Source of the DNA: an archaeon UBA55
GTDB taxonomy: Archaea; Undinarchaeota; Undinarchaeia; Undinarchaeales; Undinarchaeaceae
DNA: 14,943 nt
Direction: 5' to 3'
Assembly (NCBI GenBank): GCA_002495465.1
Contig: DAFN01000002.1
Span: forward strand, 525 to 15,467
Shown: positions 1 to 6,195 of the stretch, piece by piece
Layout: each line of letters starts with the position of its first letter
Numbering within the stretch: position 1 is the first letter of the stretch
Translations under genes and position numbers: made by a program
Notes under the pieces: model-generated
What the model was told of the DNA's origin: nothing
The model's database searches: none
The model's input: the letters and a program-made list of their open reading frames with translations, nothing else

Positions 1-1
1 G

Positions 2-61
2 AAAGTTACTAACAGGCCGGGACAGGAAGGCTACATCAACGCCATTCTGCTTGAGAAATAA
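2..61 (+). CDS. C-terminal end of an unidentified upstream gene (partial)
   Basis: The frame beginning at base 2 is open from the window edge and stops at TAA 59-61. The visible 19 residues end in GYINAILLEK, a plausible soluble C-terminus with a balanced composition. The next gene's promoter lies immediately downstream, which fits the end of a transcription unit. The fragment is too short to name a family, and the frame could be open by chance. Confidence 0.45.
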   Translation, partial: KVTNRPGQEGYINAILLEK

Positions 62-90
62 TATTTGTAACTCACCTCAGTTAATTAAAA

Positions 91-98
91 TTATATAT
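91..98 (+). promoter_or_regulatory. TATA box of the Cas4-like gene
   Basis: TTATATAT is centred about 28 bases before ATG 123, in an A/T-rich stretch (TTAATTAAAA lies directly upstream). In archaea transcription starts about 25-27 bases after the TATA centre, which places the 5' end of the mRNA at or next to ATG 123 and makes the message leaderless. This decides against the earlier in-frame ATG at 51, which lies upstream of the box. Confidence 0.6.
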
Positions 99-122
99 CC
101 TAGCTCGGCTAATAATATTTCG

Positions 123-809
123 ATGATTGATTTTGACGAACTTGTGGACAATTACCTCAAGCGCGAAAGTAAGAAGAAAACAATTGGGCGTTACTACCCT
201 TCTGAGATTGGAGGCTGTCTCCGAAAAATTTGGTACAGTTACAAGTTCCCCGGCGAAGAAAAGGACAAAGACTTGATAAAGATTTTTGCTCTTGGAGATA
301 TGATTCACGACTTTGTTGTCAAGGTTCTGGAAAGCGACAAAAACGCACATATAGATTCAATCGGCGTTGAAATTCCTTTCACTAGAGAAGTGGAAGACTT
401 CATAATCTCAGGCAGAATTGACAATCTAATCATTTTGAAGGAAGATAGCAAGAAGCTCTTAATTGAGGTCAAGTCAATCAAGAATCTCAATGGTCTCGAT
501 GATGCGAAGCCCGAGCACAAAATGCAACTCCAGCTTTACATGAATTCCTTGGACATAAAGAATGGCGTCGTTTTGTATATCGACAAGCAAAATCTAAAGT
601 CAAAGGTTTTCCCACTAGCTTATGATGAAGAAATGGCGAATAAAATTATTGATCGTTTCAAAGCTCTTCATACAAGTCTAGTAAATGATATAATTCCAAT
701 TCCTGAAGCGCGCATTGAGGACAAAACTTACATCTGCAGGTTCTGCGAGTACGAGGACCGATGTTACGCCGAGACTCCGAAGCTGGAAGCTCAGAAGAAG
801 CTGAAATAA
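123..809 (+). CDS. Cas4/RecB-like PD-(D/E)XK nuclease with probable Fe-S cluster
   Basis: This 228-residue protein has the layout of Cas4/Dna2/AddB-type exonucleases. An N-terminal Cys32 (GGCLRKIWYSY) and a C-terminal trio C205, C208, C214 (CRFC...C) form the four-Cys set that holds a 4Fe-4S cluster in this family. The nuclease core shows His62 (MIHDF), Asp100 (GRID), Glu115-x-Lys117 (IEVK) and the QLQLY motif near 135-139. All metal-binding positions are present, so it should be an active DNA exonuclease, probably in DNA repair or end processing. No CRISPR array or cas gene is visible, so I do not call it a CRISPR adaptation protein. The start at 123 is chosen because a TATA box lies 28 bases before it; ATG 51 would add 24 residues unlike the family. 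The family call is solid, the cellular role is open. Confidence 0.85.
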   Translation: MIDFDELVDNYLKRESKKKTIGRYYPSEIGGCLRKIWYSYKFPGEEKDKDLIKIFALGDMIHDFVVKVLESDKNAHIDSIGVEIPFTREVEDFIISGRIDNLIILKEDSKKLLIEVKSIKNLNGLDDAKPEHKMQLQLYMNSLDIKNGVVLYIDKQNLKSKVFPLAYDEEMANKIIDRFKALHTSLVNDIIPIPEARIEDKTYICRFCEYEDRCYAETPKLEAQKKLK

Positions 810-827
810 TCACCCTTTCAAAAAAAC

Positions 828-834
828 TTTATAT
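828..834 (+). promoter_or_regulatory. TATA box of the papain/transglutaminase-like gene
   Basis: TTTATAT is centred 25 bases before ATG 856, giving a leaderless mRNA. The GTG at 835 in the same frame touches the box and would lie upstream of the transcription start, so it cannot be the start codon. Confidence 0.65.
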
Positions 835-855
835 GTGGTTCTTCTATGTGGTTCT

Positions 856-1599
856 ATGTCTCACCCAAAGTTCCAAACTCTTGTTATACCTGATAGATCA
901 GTTGTCCGTCAATATCCGGGGTCTCCTGAGCAAATGGTCACTATTTTTTATGATGCACTAGAACAATTTATTGAGCCTACAAGATCCTATACAAAGCGAA
1001 AAATTATCATCAAGCTCGCGAAATACGTGTCAGAGCTTTTGACACTTCCTTATACTGAGACGAAGGCGAATAAAATGGTGGCCGATTGGGAACAATACGT
1101 ATCTAAAGGTATTCCTGTTCCTCTGTCATACTGCATCAAGGAAGACCTAATTACATGCTTTCATCGTTCAGTTTTTCTTCAAATATTGTTCCAAGAGCAC
1201 GAAATAGAAAGTTGCATACAAACCGGATTTACATCGGATATTGTGGATTCAGAAAAGAGTCCAGTTCCTATTGAGGATTACATGAAATACAGCATAGGCG
1301 TGCCCTCGTGGGAGTTACATGTCTGGAATATAGCTTATGACGGTAGGGTTCCATTATATGTTGACTCTTCGTTGTTGCTTGATAAGAAGCCGTCAATTAG
1401 CTCTCTTGAGAATTTTGAGTATAAGTCCGCGCGTACTTATTTCCGAGCCAATCTTGGAGATGGATATTATATCCACAACCTTGGTGACTTTCCAGATTTC
1501 GAGAGTAGGAATACTCGCGGAATAAATGTCGAAGCTTTGACAGAAAAATCTTCCAGGTCCCTTAGGACCGTCTTGAAGAAAGAAGCTTTATTAGATTAA
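856..1599 (+). CDS. Papain/transglutaminase-like fold protein (EDR1-type Cys-His-Asp), 247 aa
   Basis: The protein carries a Cys-His-Asp series in the order and context of transglutaminase-like and EDR1/CTR1-type papain-fold domains: Cys101 in TCFHRSVFLQILFQEHEIES (family pattern: Cys, then His-Arg-Ala and a helix), His155 in ELHVWNIA, and Asp170 in PLYVDSS. The first 90 residues are mainly helical with no motif I recognise. The C-terminal 60 residues are polar. No signal peptide or membrane segment is visible, so it is probably cytoplasmic. It may be a peptidase, an amidase or an inactive relative; the substrate cannot be inferred. ATG 856 is supported by a TATA box 25 bases upstream. It is a separate unit from the nuclease gene, 46 bases away. 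The fold assignment is by motif spacing only. Confidence 0.6.
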   Translation: MSHPKFQTLVIPDRSVVRQYPGSPEQMVTIFYDALEQFIEPTRSYTKRKIIIKLAKYVSELLTLPYTETKANKMVADWEQYVSKGIPVPLSYCIKEDLITCFHRSVFLQILFQEHEIESCIQTGFTSDIVDSEKSPVPIEDYMKYSIGVPSWELHVWNIAYDGRVPLYVDSSLLLDKKPSISSLENFEYKSARTYFRANLGDGYYIHNLGDFPDFESRNTRGINVEALTEKSSRSLRTVLKKEALLD

Positions 1600-1626
1600 A
1601 TATCCTTATTTTTCCGAGAAATATTA

Positions 1627-1633
1627 TTATATA
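1627..1633 (+). promoter_or_regulatory. TATA box of the 57-aa membrane protein gene
   Basis: TTATATA is centred 26 bases before ATG 1656, so the transcript should be leaderless. A T-rich stretch just upstream (around 1608-1614) may serve as the terminator of the preceding gene. Confidence 0.6.
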
Positions 1634-1655
1634 GTACTTTTTCCTATCGCATACC

Positions 1656-1829
1656 ATGGCAAAAGAATCACAGACATCGAATTATCTGTTCTGGATTGGA
1701 GTAGTCGCAGTTATAGGGATGCACATCTTTACTCTGCTAAAGGGACTGCCACAAGACCAGGTGCAGATGCATTCGATAATCCAAATAATCGCCGGTGGCC
1801 TAATAGTCGCCAGCTATTATATGAAGTAA
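1656..1829 (+). CDS. Small two-helix membrane protein, 57 aa
   Basis: ATG 1656 to TAA 1827-1829 encodes 57 residues: a short polar N-terminus (MAKESQTSNY), a first hydrophobic helix at about 10-28 (LFWIGVVAVIGMHIFTLL), a short polar loop (KGLPQDQVQMHS) and a second helix at about 41-55 (IIQIIAGGLIVASYY). No family is recognised. The gene is credible because it has a TATA box exactly 26 bases before its ATG and fills the space between two other promoter-led genes. The function is unknown; it could be a subunit or regulator of a larger membrane complex. Confidence 0.65.
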   Translation: MAKESQTSNYLFWIGVVAVIGMHIFTLLKGLPQDQVQMHSIIQIIAGGLIVASYYMK

Positions 1830-1845
1830 ATTTAGTCTGGATATA

Positions 1846-1853
1846 TTTATATA
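1846..1853 (+). promoter_or_regulatory. TATA box of the EF-Tu-domain-like gene
   Basis: TTTATATA is centred 25-26 bases before ATG 1875. It is one of the clearest TATA boxes in the window and predicts a leaderless mRNA. Confidence 0.7.
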
Positions 1854-1874
1854 GAGATTTCGCTAGAGTAGGCT

Positions 1875-2132
1875 ATGGCAGAAGCTAAAAAGACGCAGGT
1901 CGGAACAGTGATCCACTACTATGGCAATGCTAGTGTTGCAGTGGTAGATCTTACAAAAGTTCTGAAGGTGGGCGACAAGATCTCCATAGTTGGGGAGAAC
2001 ACAGATGTCCAGCAAACAGTAGAATCCATGCAGCTAGAGCACACGCAAATTGAAAAAGCAAAGAAAGGAGATTCTGTCGGCCTGAAAGTAGATGGAAGAG
2101 TGGGGAAAAATAGCAAAGTCTTCAAGGTCTAA
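1875..2132 (+). CDS. Translation elongation factor-like protein (EF-Tu domain II-type beta barrel), 85 aa
   Basis: The whole protein is one small beta-barrel domain like domain II of EF-Tu/EF-1A: VGTVIHYYGNASVAVVDL, then LKVGDKISIVGENTD, then a QTVESMQLEH strand and AKKGDSVGLKVDGRV. The 'VG.V.HYY....VAVVDL....KVGD' and 'QTVESMQ.EH' patterns match the short stand-alone elongation-factor-like proteins found in many archaea and bacteria. There is no GTPase domain, so it is not a translation factor in itself; the domain usually binds RNA or a partner protein. It is convergent with the acyltransferase gene, whose stop is 6 bases away. The family call is strong, the role unknown. Confidence 0.85.
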   Translation: MAEAKKTQVGTVIHYYGNASVAVVDLTKVLKVGDKISIVGENTDVQQTVESMQLEHTQIEKAKKGDSVGLKVDGRVGKNSKVFKV

Positions 2133-2138
2133 GTAAAG

Positions 2139-3317
2139 TCAGATTAGGCCCATGGCCTTTCCGACTTTCGCGAACTTTTCGACACACTCATCCAAATCTT
2201 CCTTTGTATGACCTGCTGTAACATTTGCTCTGATTCTTGACATGTCCTTAGCAACTAAAGGAAATACTATTGGTTTAACGAAGACTCCTTCGTCCCACAT
2301 TCTCTTCGAAAGTTCCTGCGCCTTCGAGGCCTCTCCAACTATTACAGGAGTAATTGGTGTCTGAGTTCTTCCTGTGTTGAAGCCAAGGTCCTTCATCTGC
2401 TCCTGGAAATGCTTAGTGTTATCCCACAGCCGCTTGTGATGCTCTGGCTCATCCTGAATAATCTTAATCGCTTCTCTGCAGGCCTGTACAATCGCCGGAG
2501 GGTGAGCTGTTGTGAAAATGAAGGAGCGGGCTCTGTTTGTCAGATAATCTCTAAGTTCCTGATCGCCTGCTATATAACCTCCAACACATCCGAAAGCTTT
2601 CGAGAGAGTTCCCATGTCAATATCTACGCGGCCGTGAAGCCCGAAGTGGTCAACAATTCCGCGACCTTCTCTCCCGAGAACGCCGTCTCCGTGGGCGTCG
2701 TCAACCATTACCATCGCATCAAATTCCTCTGCAAGCTCTACAATCTGGTCCAGAGGAGAAATATCTCCGTCCATTGAGAATACTCCGTCTGCAACTATAA
2801 GCCGCCTTCGTGCGTCTTTCGTTTCCTGAAGTGCCTTTCTCAGACCCTCCATATCATTGTGAGGGAAAATCTTTCTATCTGACTTCGTCAGTCGGACTCC
2901 GTCTATAATACTTCCATGGTTCAGTTCGTCAGATATAATCGCATCTTCAGGTCCCATAAGGGCCTGTATTGTCCCGCGATTTGCGGCAATTCCTGCGACG
3001 AAAACTAGTGAAGATTCAGTTCCCTTGTACTCAGCAAGCTCTTTCTCGAGCTCGTTGTGTATTGGCATTGTCCCGTTTATCTGCCTTACAGCTCCTGTTC
3101 CGAATCCCCAGTCATCTATTGCCTTCTTTGCAGCGGCAATAACTCTCGGATGATTTGTAAAATTAAGATAATTATTTGAGGAAAGCGTTATTACATCCTT
3201 TCCATTGATTCTTATCCTTGGACCTGCTGGTGTTTCCATTACAGGGAGCTCCCCAAAAAGATTCTGGTCTTTCAGACTTTGCACCTCTTCTTTGAGCCAG
3301 TTTGTCCTCTCAGTCAT
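2139..3317 (-). CDS. KBL/BioF-family PLP-dependent acyltransferase (glycine C-acetyltransferase type), 392 aa
   Basis: This is an alpha-oxoamine synthase of normal family length. Such enzymes condense an acyl-CoA with an amino acid: glycine and acetyl-CoA for 2-amino-3-ketobutyrate ligase (threonine breakdown), alanine and pimeloyl-CoA for biotin synthesis. PLP residues are visible: His134 (LNHGSIIDG), Asp206 and His209 in VDDAHGDG, and the Schiff-base Lys240 in TLSKAFGCVGGY. The N-terminal SSNNYLNFTNHP and GFGTGAVRQINGT are the family's substrate-site motifs. No biotin or threonine dehydrogenase gene is nearby, so the acyl donor cannot be settled; the glycine acetyltransferase type is my preference. 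On its strand an ATATATAAA box is centred about 31 bases upstream, giving a leader of a few bases. Confidence 0.88.
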   Translation of the reverse strand: MTERTNWLKEEVQSLKDQNLFGELPVMETPAGPRIRINGKDVITLSSNNYLNFTNHPRVIAAAKKAIDDWGFGTGAVRQINGTMPIHNELEKELAEYKGTESSLVFVAGIAANRGTIQALMGPEDAIISDELNHGSIIDGVRLTKSDRKIFPHNDMEGLRKALQETKDARRRLIVADGVFSMDGDISPLDQIVELAEEFDAMVMVDDAHGDGVLGREGRGIVDHFGLHGRVDIDMGTLSKAFGCVGGYIAGDQELRDYLTNRARSFIFTTAHPPAIVQACREAIKIIQDEPEHHKRLWDNTKHFQEQMKDLGFNTGRTQTPITPVIVGEASKAQELSKRMWDEGVFVKPIVFPLVAKDMSRIRANVTAGHTKEDLDECVEKFAKVGKAMGLI

Positions 3318-3343
3318 AGCTGGCTTTGATGATAATAGTCCTT

Positions 3344-3352
3344 TTTATATAT
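3344..3352 (-). promoter_or_regulatory. TATA box of the KBL/BioF-family gene
   Basis: On the minus strand this reads ATATATAAA, centred about 31 bases before the start codon at 3317. It implies a very short 5' leader of about five bases. It lies in the 57-base gap after the TrmB-like gene on the same strand, so the acyltransferase is probably its own transcription unit. Confidence 0.6.
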
Positions 3353-3374
3353 TGTTAAAAGATTGTCTAACAGC

Positions 3375-4259
3375 TTACTCTTCCAGAGCCTTTCCTAAAA
3401 TCTGAAGAGCTTTGAGTCCGAGTGGTTCAGCCTCTTCAAAGATTAGGTCGTACATCTTGTCAAGAGAATCGACCATTTCCTTTGACTCTATATACAGTCC
3501 GTTTTCCACAGAACCGGTTTTTGGGGAAACCATTCCGAGAAGCGCTCTGTCCTTTACAATAAGCATGCTCTCGATTCCCGTTCCTTTTACATATCTGCAT
3601 CTCAGGTTTTCATTTTCAAGAGCTCCCTTTAGACTTTTTATTACTTCATCAGCGTTCTCACTTTCTGATGCAACTTTTCTTACGTTTTCAAGGGAGAAGA
3701 TATATTTCAGGTCGAGGCGCTTAGACTCCGTCATATCTATCATAATTTCATAAGTTCTCCTTCTCCAGGTTGAGTTCCTTTCCGTGGACAGAAAGAGAAG
3801 TGGAGTCCTTTCTGATATTTTTGCGGTCGTGCTATCCATTAGCATTTCCCTGGCCTTTATGTAAAATTCCTCGGGGCTGCTTATTATTGTAATGCTCCCT
3901 GTTTTTTCTCCGAGCTCTGTCCGCCAAGCCTTTTCTATTTTGTTAGCTACTTCTAGAGTTTTTTTCTCAGTCTGAGTTAATTTCCGTTCTTTCCTGCTTA
4001 TCGCATTCTGCAGAGCTTCTTTCAGGTTTCGTATAGAGTATGTCTTCGGTTTTTTGTATTCAACATCAAGGAAACCCCAATCAACAAGGTCATTCAAAAA
4101 TTCGTAAATCCTCCCTTTTGGAACTTCAGTCTCTATCCAAAGAGTTTCTGCAGAAAGTTTCTTTCCCTTGTTTGACATAAAGTGGCTCAGCAAAATTAAA
4201 TGATTTTCTCTAAAATCATATTCTTCTTTGAGTAGTATTCTGAATTCAGGGTCTAGCAT
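3375..4259 (-). CDS. TrmB-like transcriptional regulator, 294 aa
   Basis: The N-terminus (about 20-75) is a winged helix-turn-helix: ENHLILLSHFMSNKGKKLSA, then a recognition region VPKGRIYEFLNDLVDWGFLD and a wing ending in KPKTYSI. A charged, probably coiled-coil linker follows (about 75-110: NAISRKERKLTQTEKKTLE). The rest (about 115-294) resembles the alpha/beta effector domain of TrmB-family regulators, which often sense sugars or other small molecules. It is divergent from the RNR cluster, with only 103 bases between the starts, and the two promoters share an A/T box. Control of itself and of the RNR genes is therefore likely, an inference from position. ATG 4259 is chosen because AGGTG (4266-4270) sits six bases ahead of it; the in-frame GTG 4268 lies inside that Shine-Dalgarno. 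Confidence 0.8.
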   Translation of the reverse strand: MLDPEFRILLKEEYDFRENHLILLSHFMSNKGKKLSAETLWIETEVPKGRIYEFLNDLVDWGFLDVEYKKPKTYSIRNLKEALQNAISRKERKLTQTEKKTLEVANKIEKAWRTELGEKTGSITIISSPEEFYIKAREMLMDSTTAKISERTPLLFLSTERNSTWRRRTYEIMIDMTESKRLDLKYIFSLENVRKVASESENADEVIKSLKGALENENLRCRYVKGTGIESMLIVKDRALLGMVSPKTGSVENGLYIESKEMVDSLDKMYDLIFEEAEPLGLKALQILGKALEE

Positions 4260-4265
4260 ATTTCC

Positions 4266-4270
4266 CACCT
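4266..4270 (-). promoter_or_regulatory. Shine-Dalgarno site fixing the TrmB-like start
   Basis: AGGTG on the minus strand is followed by six bases and then ATG 4259. It overlaps the alternative GTG start at 4268 and so argues for the ATG. This gene has a leader, unlike most others here. Confidence 0.55.
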
Positions 4271-4294
4271 TTAATCGGTTTAATGTGTGTATAG

Positions 4295-4312
4295 TTTAAA
4301 AACGTATTTAAA
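4295..4312. promoter_or_regulatory. Shared divergent promoter region between the regulator and the RNR cluster
   Basis: Two TTTAAA palindromes at 4295-4300 and 4307-4312 lie in the 103-base gap. The second is part of TATTTAAA (4305-4312), which reads as a TATA-like box in both directions. On the plus strand it predicts a start near 4334 and a leader of about 29 bases to ATG 4363. On the minus strand it predicts a start near 4282 and a leader of about 23 bases to ATG 4259. Both genes have Shine-Dalgarno sites, consistent with real leaders. The 12-base spacing of the repeats could also suit an operator. Confidence 0.5.
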
Positions 4313-4350
4313 GCTTTTTGAATTATCGCAAAATACACAAGGAAAGTTTT

Positions 4351-4356
4351 AAGGTG
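4351..4356 (+). promoter_or_regulatory. Shine-Dalgarno site of the NrdD-like gene
   Basis: AAGGTG is followed by six bases and then ATG 4363. It decides for this start over the in-frame TTG at 4318, which lies only a few bases past the TATA box and upstream of any likely transcription start. Confidence 0.65.
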
Positions 4357-4362
4357 TTTAAA

Positions 4363-6195
4363 ATGACTGCACAAATCCCCTCTTCTCTAGAAAAACCAGA
4401 GCCCGTTCGAGTAAGGACGTCTCAGAATCTTCTAGTTCCTTTCAGTAAAGAGAAGATTGTAGTCTCTCTGGTGGCGGAGACAAACATAGATGAGGCAATT
4501 GCCAAGTCAATTGCCCAGGAAGTTGAGCACGACGTCTCCAGGATGCACTTAAGATATCTAACTGCACCTCTAATAAGAGAAATCGTTAACGTGAAGCTCC
4601 TTGAGCACGGCTATGAGTCTGCCAGAATGAGATACACACGTCTTGGTATGCCTGTTTATGACGCTCGTGAGCTAATATTCACAGGTCCGTCTGAAAGAGA
4701 GGAAATTCCACACAATCCTGAGACAGTTCACAAGATGATGGCTGATGTTGTTTCAAGAGAATATGCCTATGTGAATATACTTCCTCCAACTAGAGTGGAT
4801 GATCATATGAGCGGAAACCTGCACATTCACCGGCTAAATTATTTTGCAACTCGGCCTTATTGTTTCTCTCACGACCTGAGGCCATTTTTGAGAAGTGGTC
4901 TTAAGGTGGATGGTCTTGGAAGATTTGCACCGGTTGCAGGTCCTGCAAAAGCTCCTGATGTTGCCTTTCTGCAGGCCTCAAGAGTTCTCTCTGCCGCTCA
5001 GACAAACTGTTCAGGAAGTCAGGGTCTCATAGCTTTAAACGTTCTTCTTTCTCCCTATGTCACAGGTCTTGATTATACTCAAATAAAGCAGCTGGTTCAG
5101 ATGTTTGTTTTTGAAATGAGCCACATGTACGTAACTCGAGGCGGTCAGACTATGACTTCCACAATAGATTTGCATTTTAACATTCCAAAAAATCTGGCAT
5201 CTTGTGAGGCTGTTTCATCAGGAGGTTCTGTAAAAGGTGTCTACTCTGATTATTCCACAGAATCAGAATCTATTTTGGAGGCATTTCTGGACATTTATCT
5301 GCAAGGAGACTACGCCGGGAATCCATTTAAATATCCTCAACTTAATCTCTTCCTCGGTAAGTCTCCATCTGAGAAACTTCTTACAAAAGCTCTAGAGCTT
5401 ACAGAGAAATTCCAGACTCCTTACTTTGTACTGGGGGATCAGGAAGGACTAACATACCAAAACTCATCTTACATTTTCAAGTGCCCGGAGGGTGAGCCTT
5501 CTCGGGGTGGAGTTCTTCAAACGGTTACTATCAATCTTCCAAAAATTGCCTACGATTCCAATACTGACGAGGACAGGTTTTTTACTATTCTTGACCAAAG
5601 AATGAGTGCTGCAAAGGATGTACTTTTCCTCAAAAGAGAGGTCGTCCACCGCAGTATGGAAGGTAATCTTATTCCATTTCTCCAGCAAAAAATACCTGCT
5701 GATGAGTCCTATCTCATTCCCGACATCCAGCCATTATCAATTGGAGTGACTGGCATGAACGAGCTTCTTGAAATCATGACAGGTGTTTCACTTTCTGATA
5801 AAACTGGTCAGGAGTTTGGGCGCAAAGTACTTGGACGTATGAAGGAAAATTCAGAAGAGTACAGGAAGCAGAGCGGTCTTAATTTTCAGATAGCAGGCTG
5901 CCCAGCCACGAAAGTTCGGGACAGATTTTTTAAAATAGACTCAATAAATTATAGTGCTGCGCCAAAAATTGGAACTTATACTCCTTCCTTTGAAGCTTCC
6001 CCGAAGCTTGATTCATCCCATAAGCTTTTATCTGAGTCCAGCCTACTCCCATTTCTGGATGGCGGAGCTCTTCAGTCACTTACAGTTCCTGAACCTGGAA
6101 AGCTTCGAGAGCTTCTCAATGAGGCAGTAAAGTCTGGTTCGAAATATATTAAGTTTGAGGGGAGGAGAAAAAATGCAAAAAACAGAAACACTTAA
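4363..6195 (+). CDS. NrdD-like (class III RNR) protein lacking zinc and glycyl-radical C-terminus, 610 aa
   Basis: An ATP cone occupies about residues 15-105 (VPFSKEKIVVSL ... YESARMRYTRLGM). The class III RNR barrel follows, closely like archaeal NrdD: GNLHIHRLNYF, HDLRPFLRSGLKVDG, IKQLVQMFVFEMSHMYVTRGG, QTVTINLPKIAYDS and DIQPLSIGVTGMNEL. An active NrdD has a radical-carrying Cys in a finger loop (typically MGCR); here the equivalent stretch reads TYQNSSYIFKC (from residue 364), with no MGCR. The protein ends in SGSKYIKFEGRR, where family members continue into a CxxC...CxxC zinc site and the RVxGY glycyl-radical loop; both are absent. No nrdG activase is in the window. It cannot work as a normal glycyl-radical enzyme, so I infer a nucleotide-sensing or structural partner of the downstream RNR. 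It overlaps NrdJ-A by 23 bases. Confidence 0.85.
   Translation: MTAQIPSSLEKPEPVRVRTSQNLLVPFSKEKIVVSLVAETNIDEAIAKSIAQEVEHDVSRMHLRYLTAPLIREIVNVKLLEHGYESARMRYTRLGMPVYDARELIFTGPSEREEIPHNPETVHKMMADVVSREYAYVNILPPTRVDDHMSGNLHIHRLNYFATRPYCFSHDLRPFLRSGLKVDGLGRFAPVAGPAKAPDVAFLQASRVLSAAQTNCSGSQGLIALNVLLSPYVTGLDYTQIKQLVQMFVFEMSHMYVTRGGQTMTSTIDLHFNIPKNLASCEAVSSGGSVKGVYSDYSTESESILEAFLDIYLQGDYAGNPFKYPQLNLFLGKSPSEKLLTKALELTEKFQTPYFVLGDQEGLTYQNSSYIFKCPEGEPSRGGVLQTVTINLPKIAYDSNTDEDRFFTILDQRMSAAKDVLFLKREVVHRSMEGNLIPFLQQKIPADESYLIPDIQPLSIGVTGMNELLEIMTGVSLSDKTGQEFGRKVLGRMKENSEEYRKQSGLNFQIAGCPATKVRDRFFKIDSINYSAAPKIGTYTPSFEASPKLDSSHKLLSESSLLPFLDGGALQSLTVPEPGKLRELLNEAVKSGSKYIKFEGRRKNAKNRNT
6158..6166 (+). promoter_or_regulatory. 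Strong Shine-Dalgarno site of NrdJ-A
   Basis: GGGGAGGAG is followed by six A residues and ATG 6173. It lies inside the last codons of the NrdD-like gene, so the two are probably translationally coupled. It rules out the in-frame TTG at 6155. Confidence 0.75.

Noticed and set aside
123..809. CRISPR-Cas adaptation gene
   Set aside because: Cas4-like residues alone do not show this; no repeats, cas1 or cas2 occur in the window.
2409..2777. 122-codon plus-strand open frame inside the KBL/BioF-family gene
   Set aside because: The opposite strand carries a full set of family motifs; this frame is an unsupported shadow.
4363..6195. Functional anaerobic (class III) ribonucleotide reductase
   Set aside because: The zinc site, glycyl-radical loop and MGCR finger-loop motif are not present, and no nrdG lies nearby.
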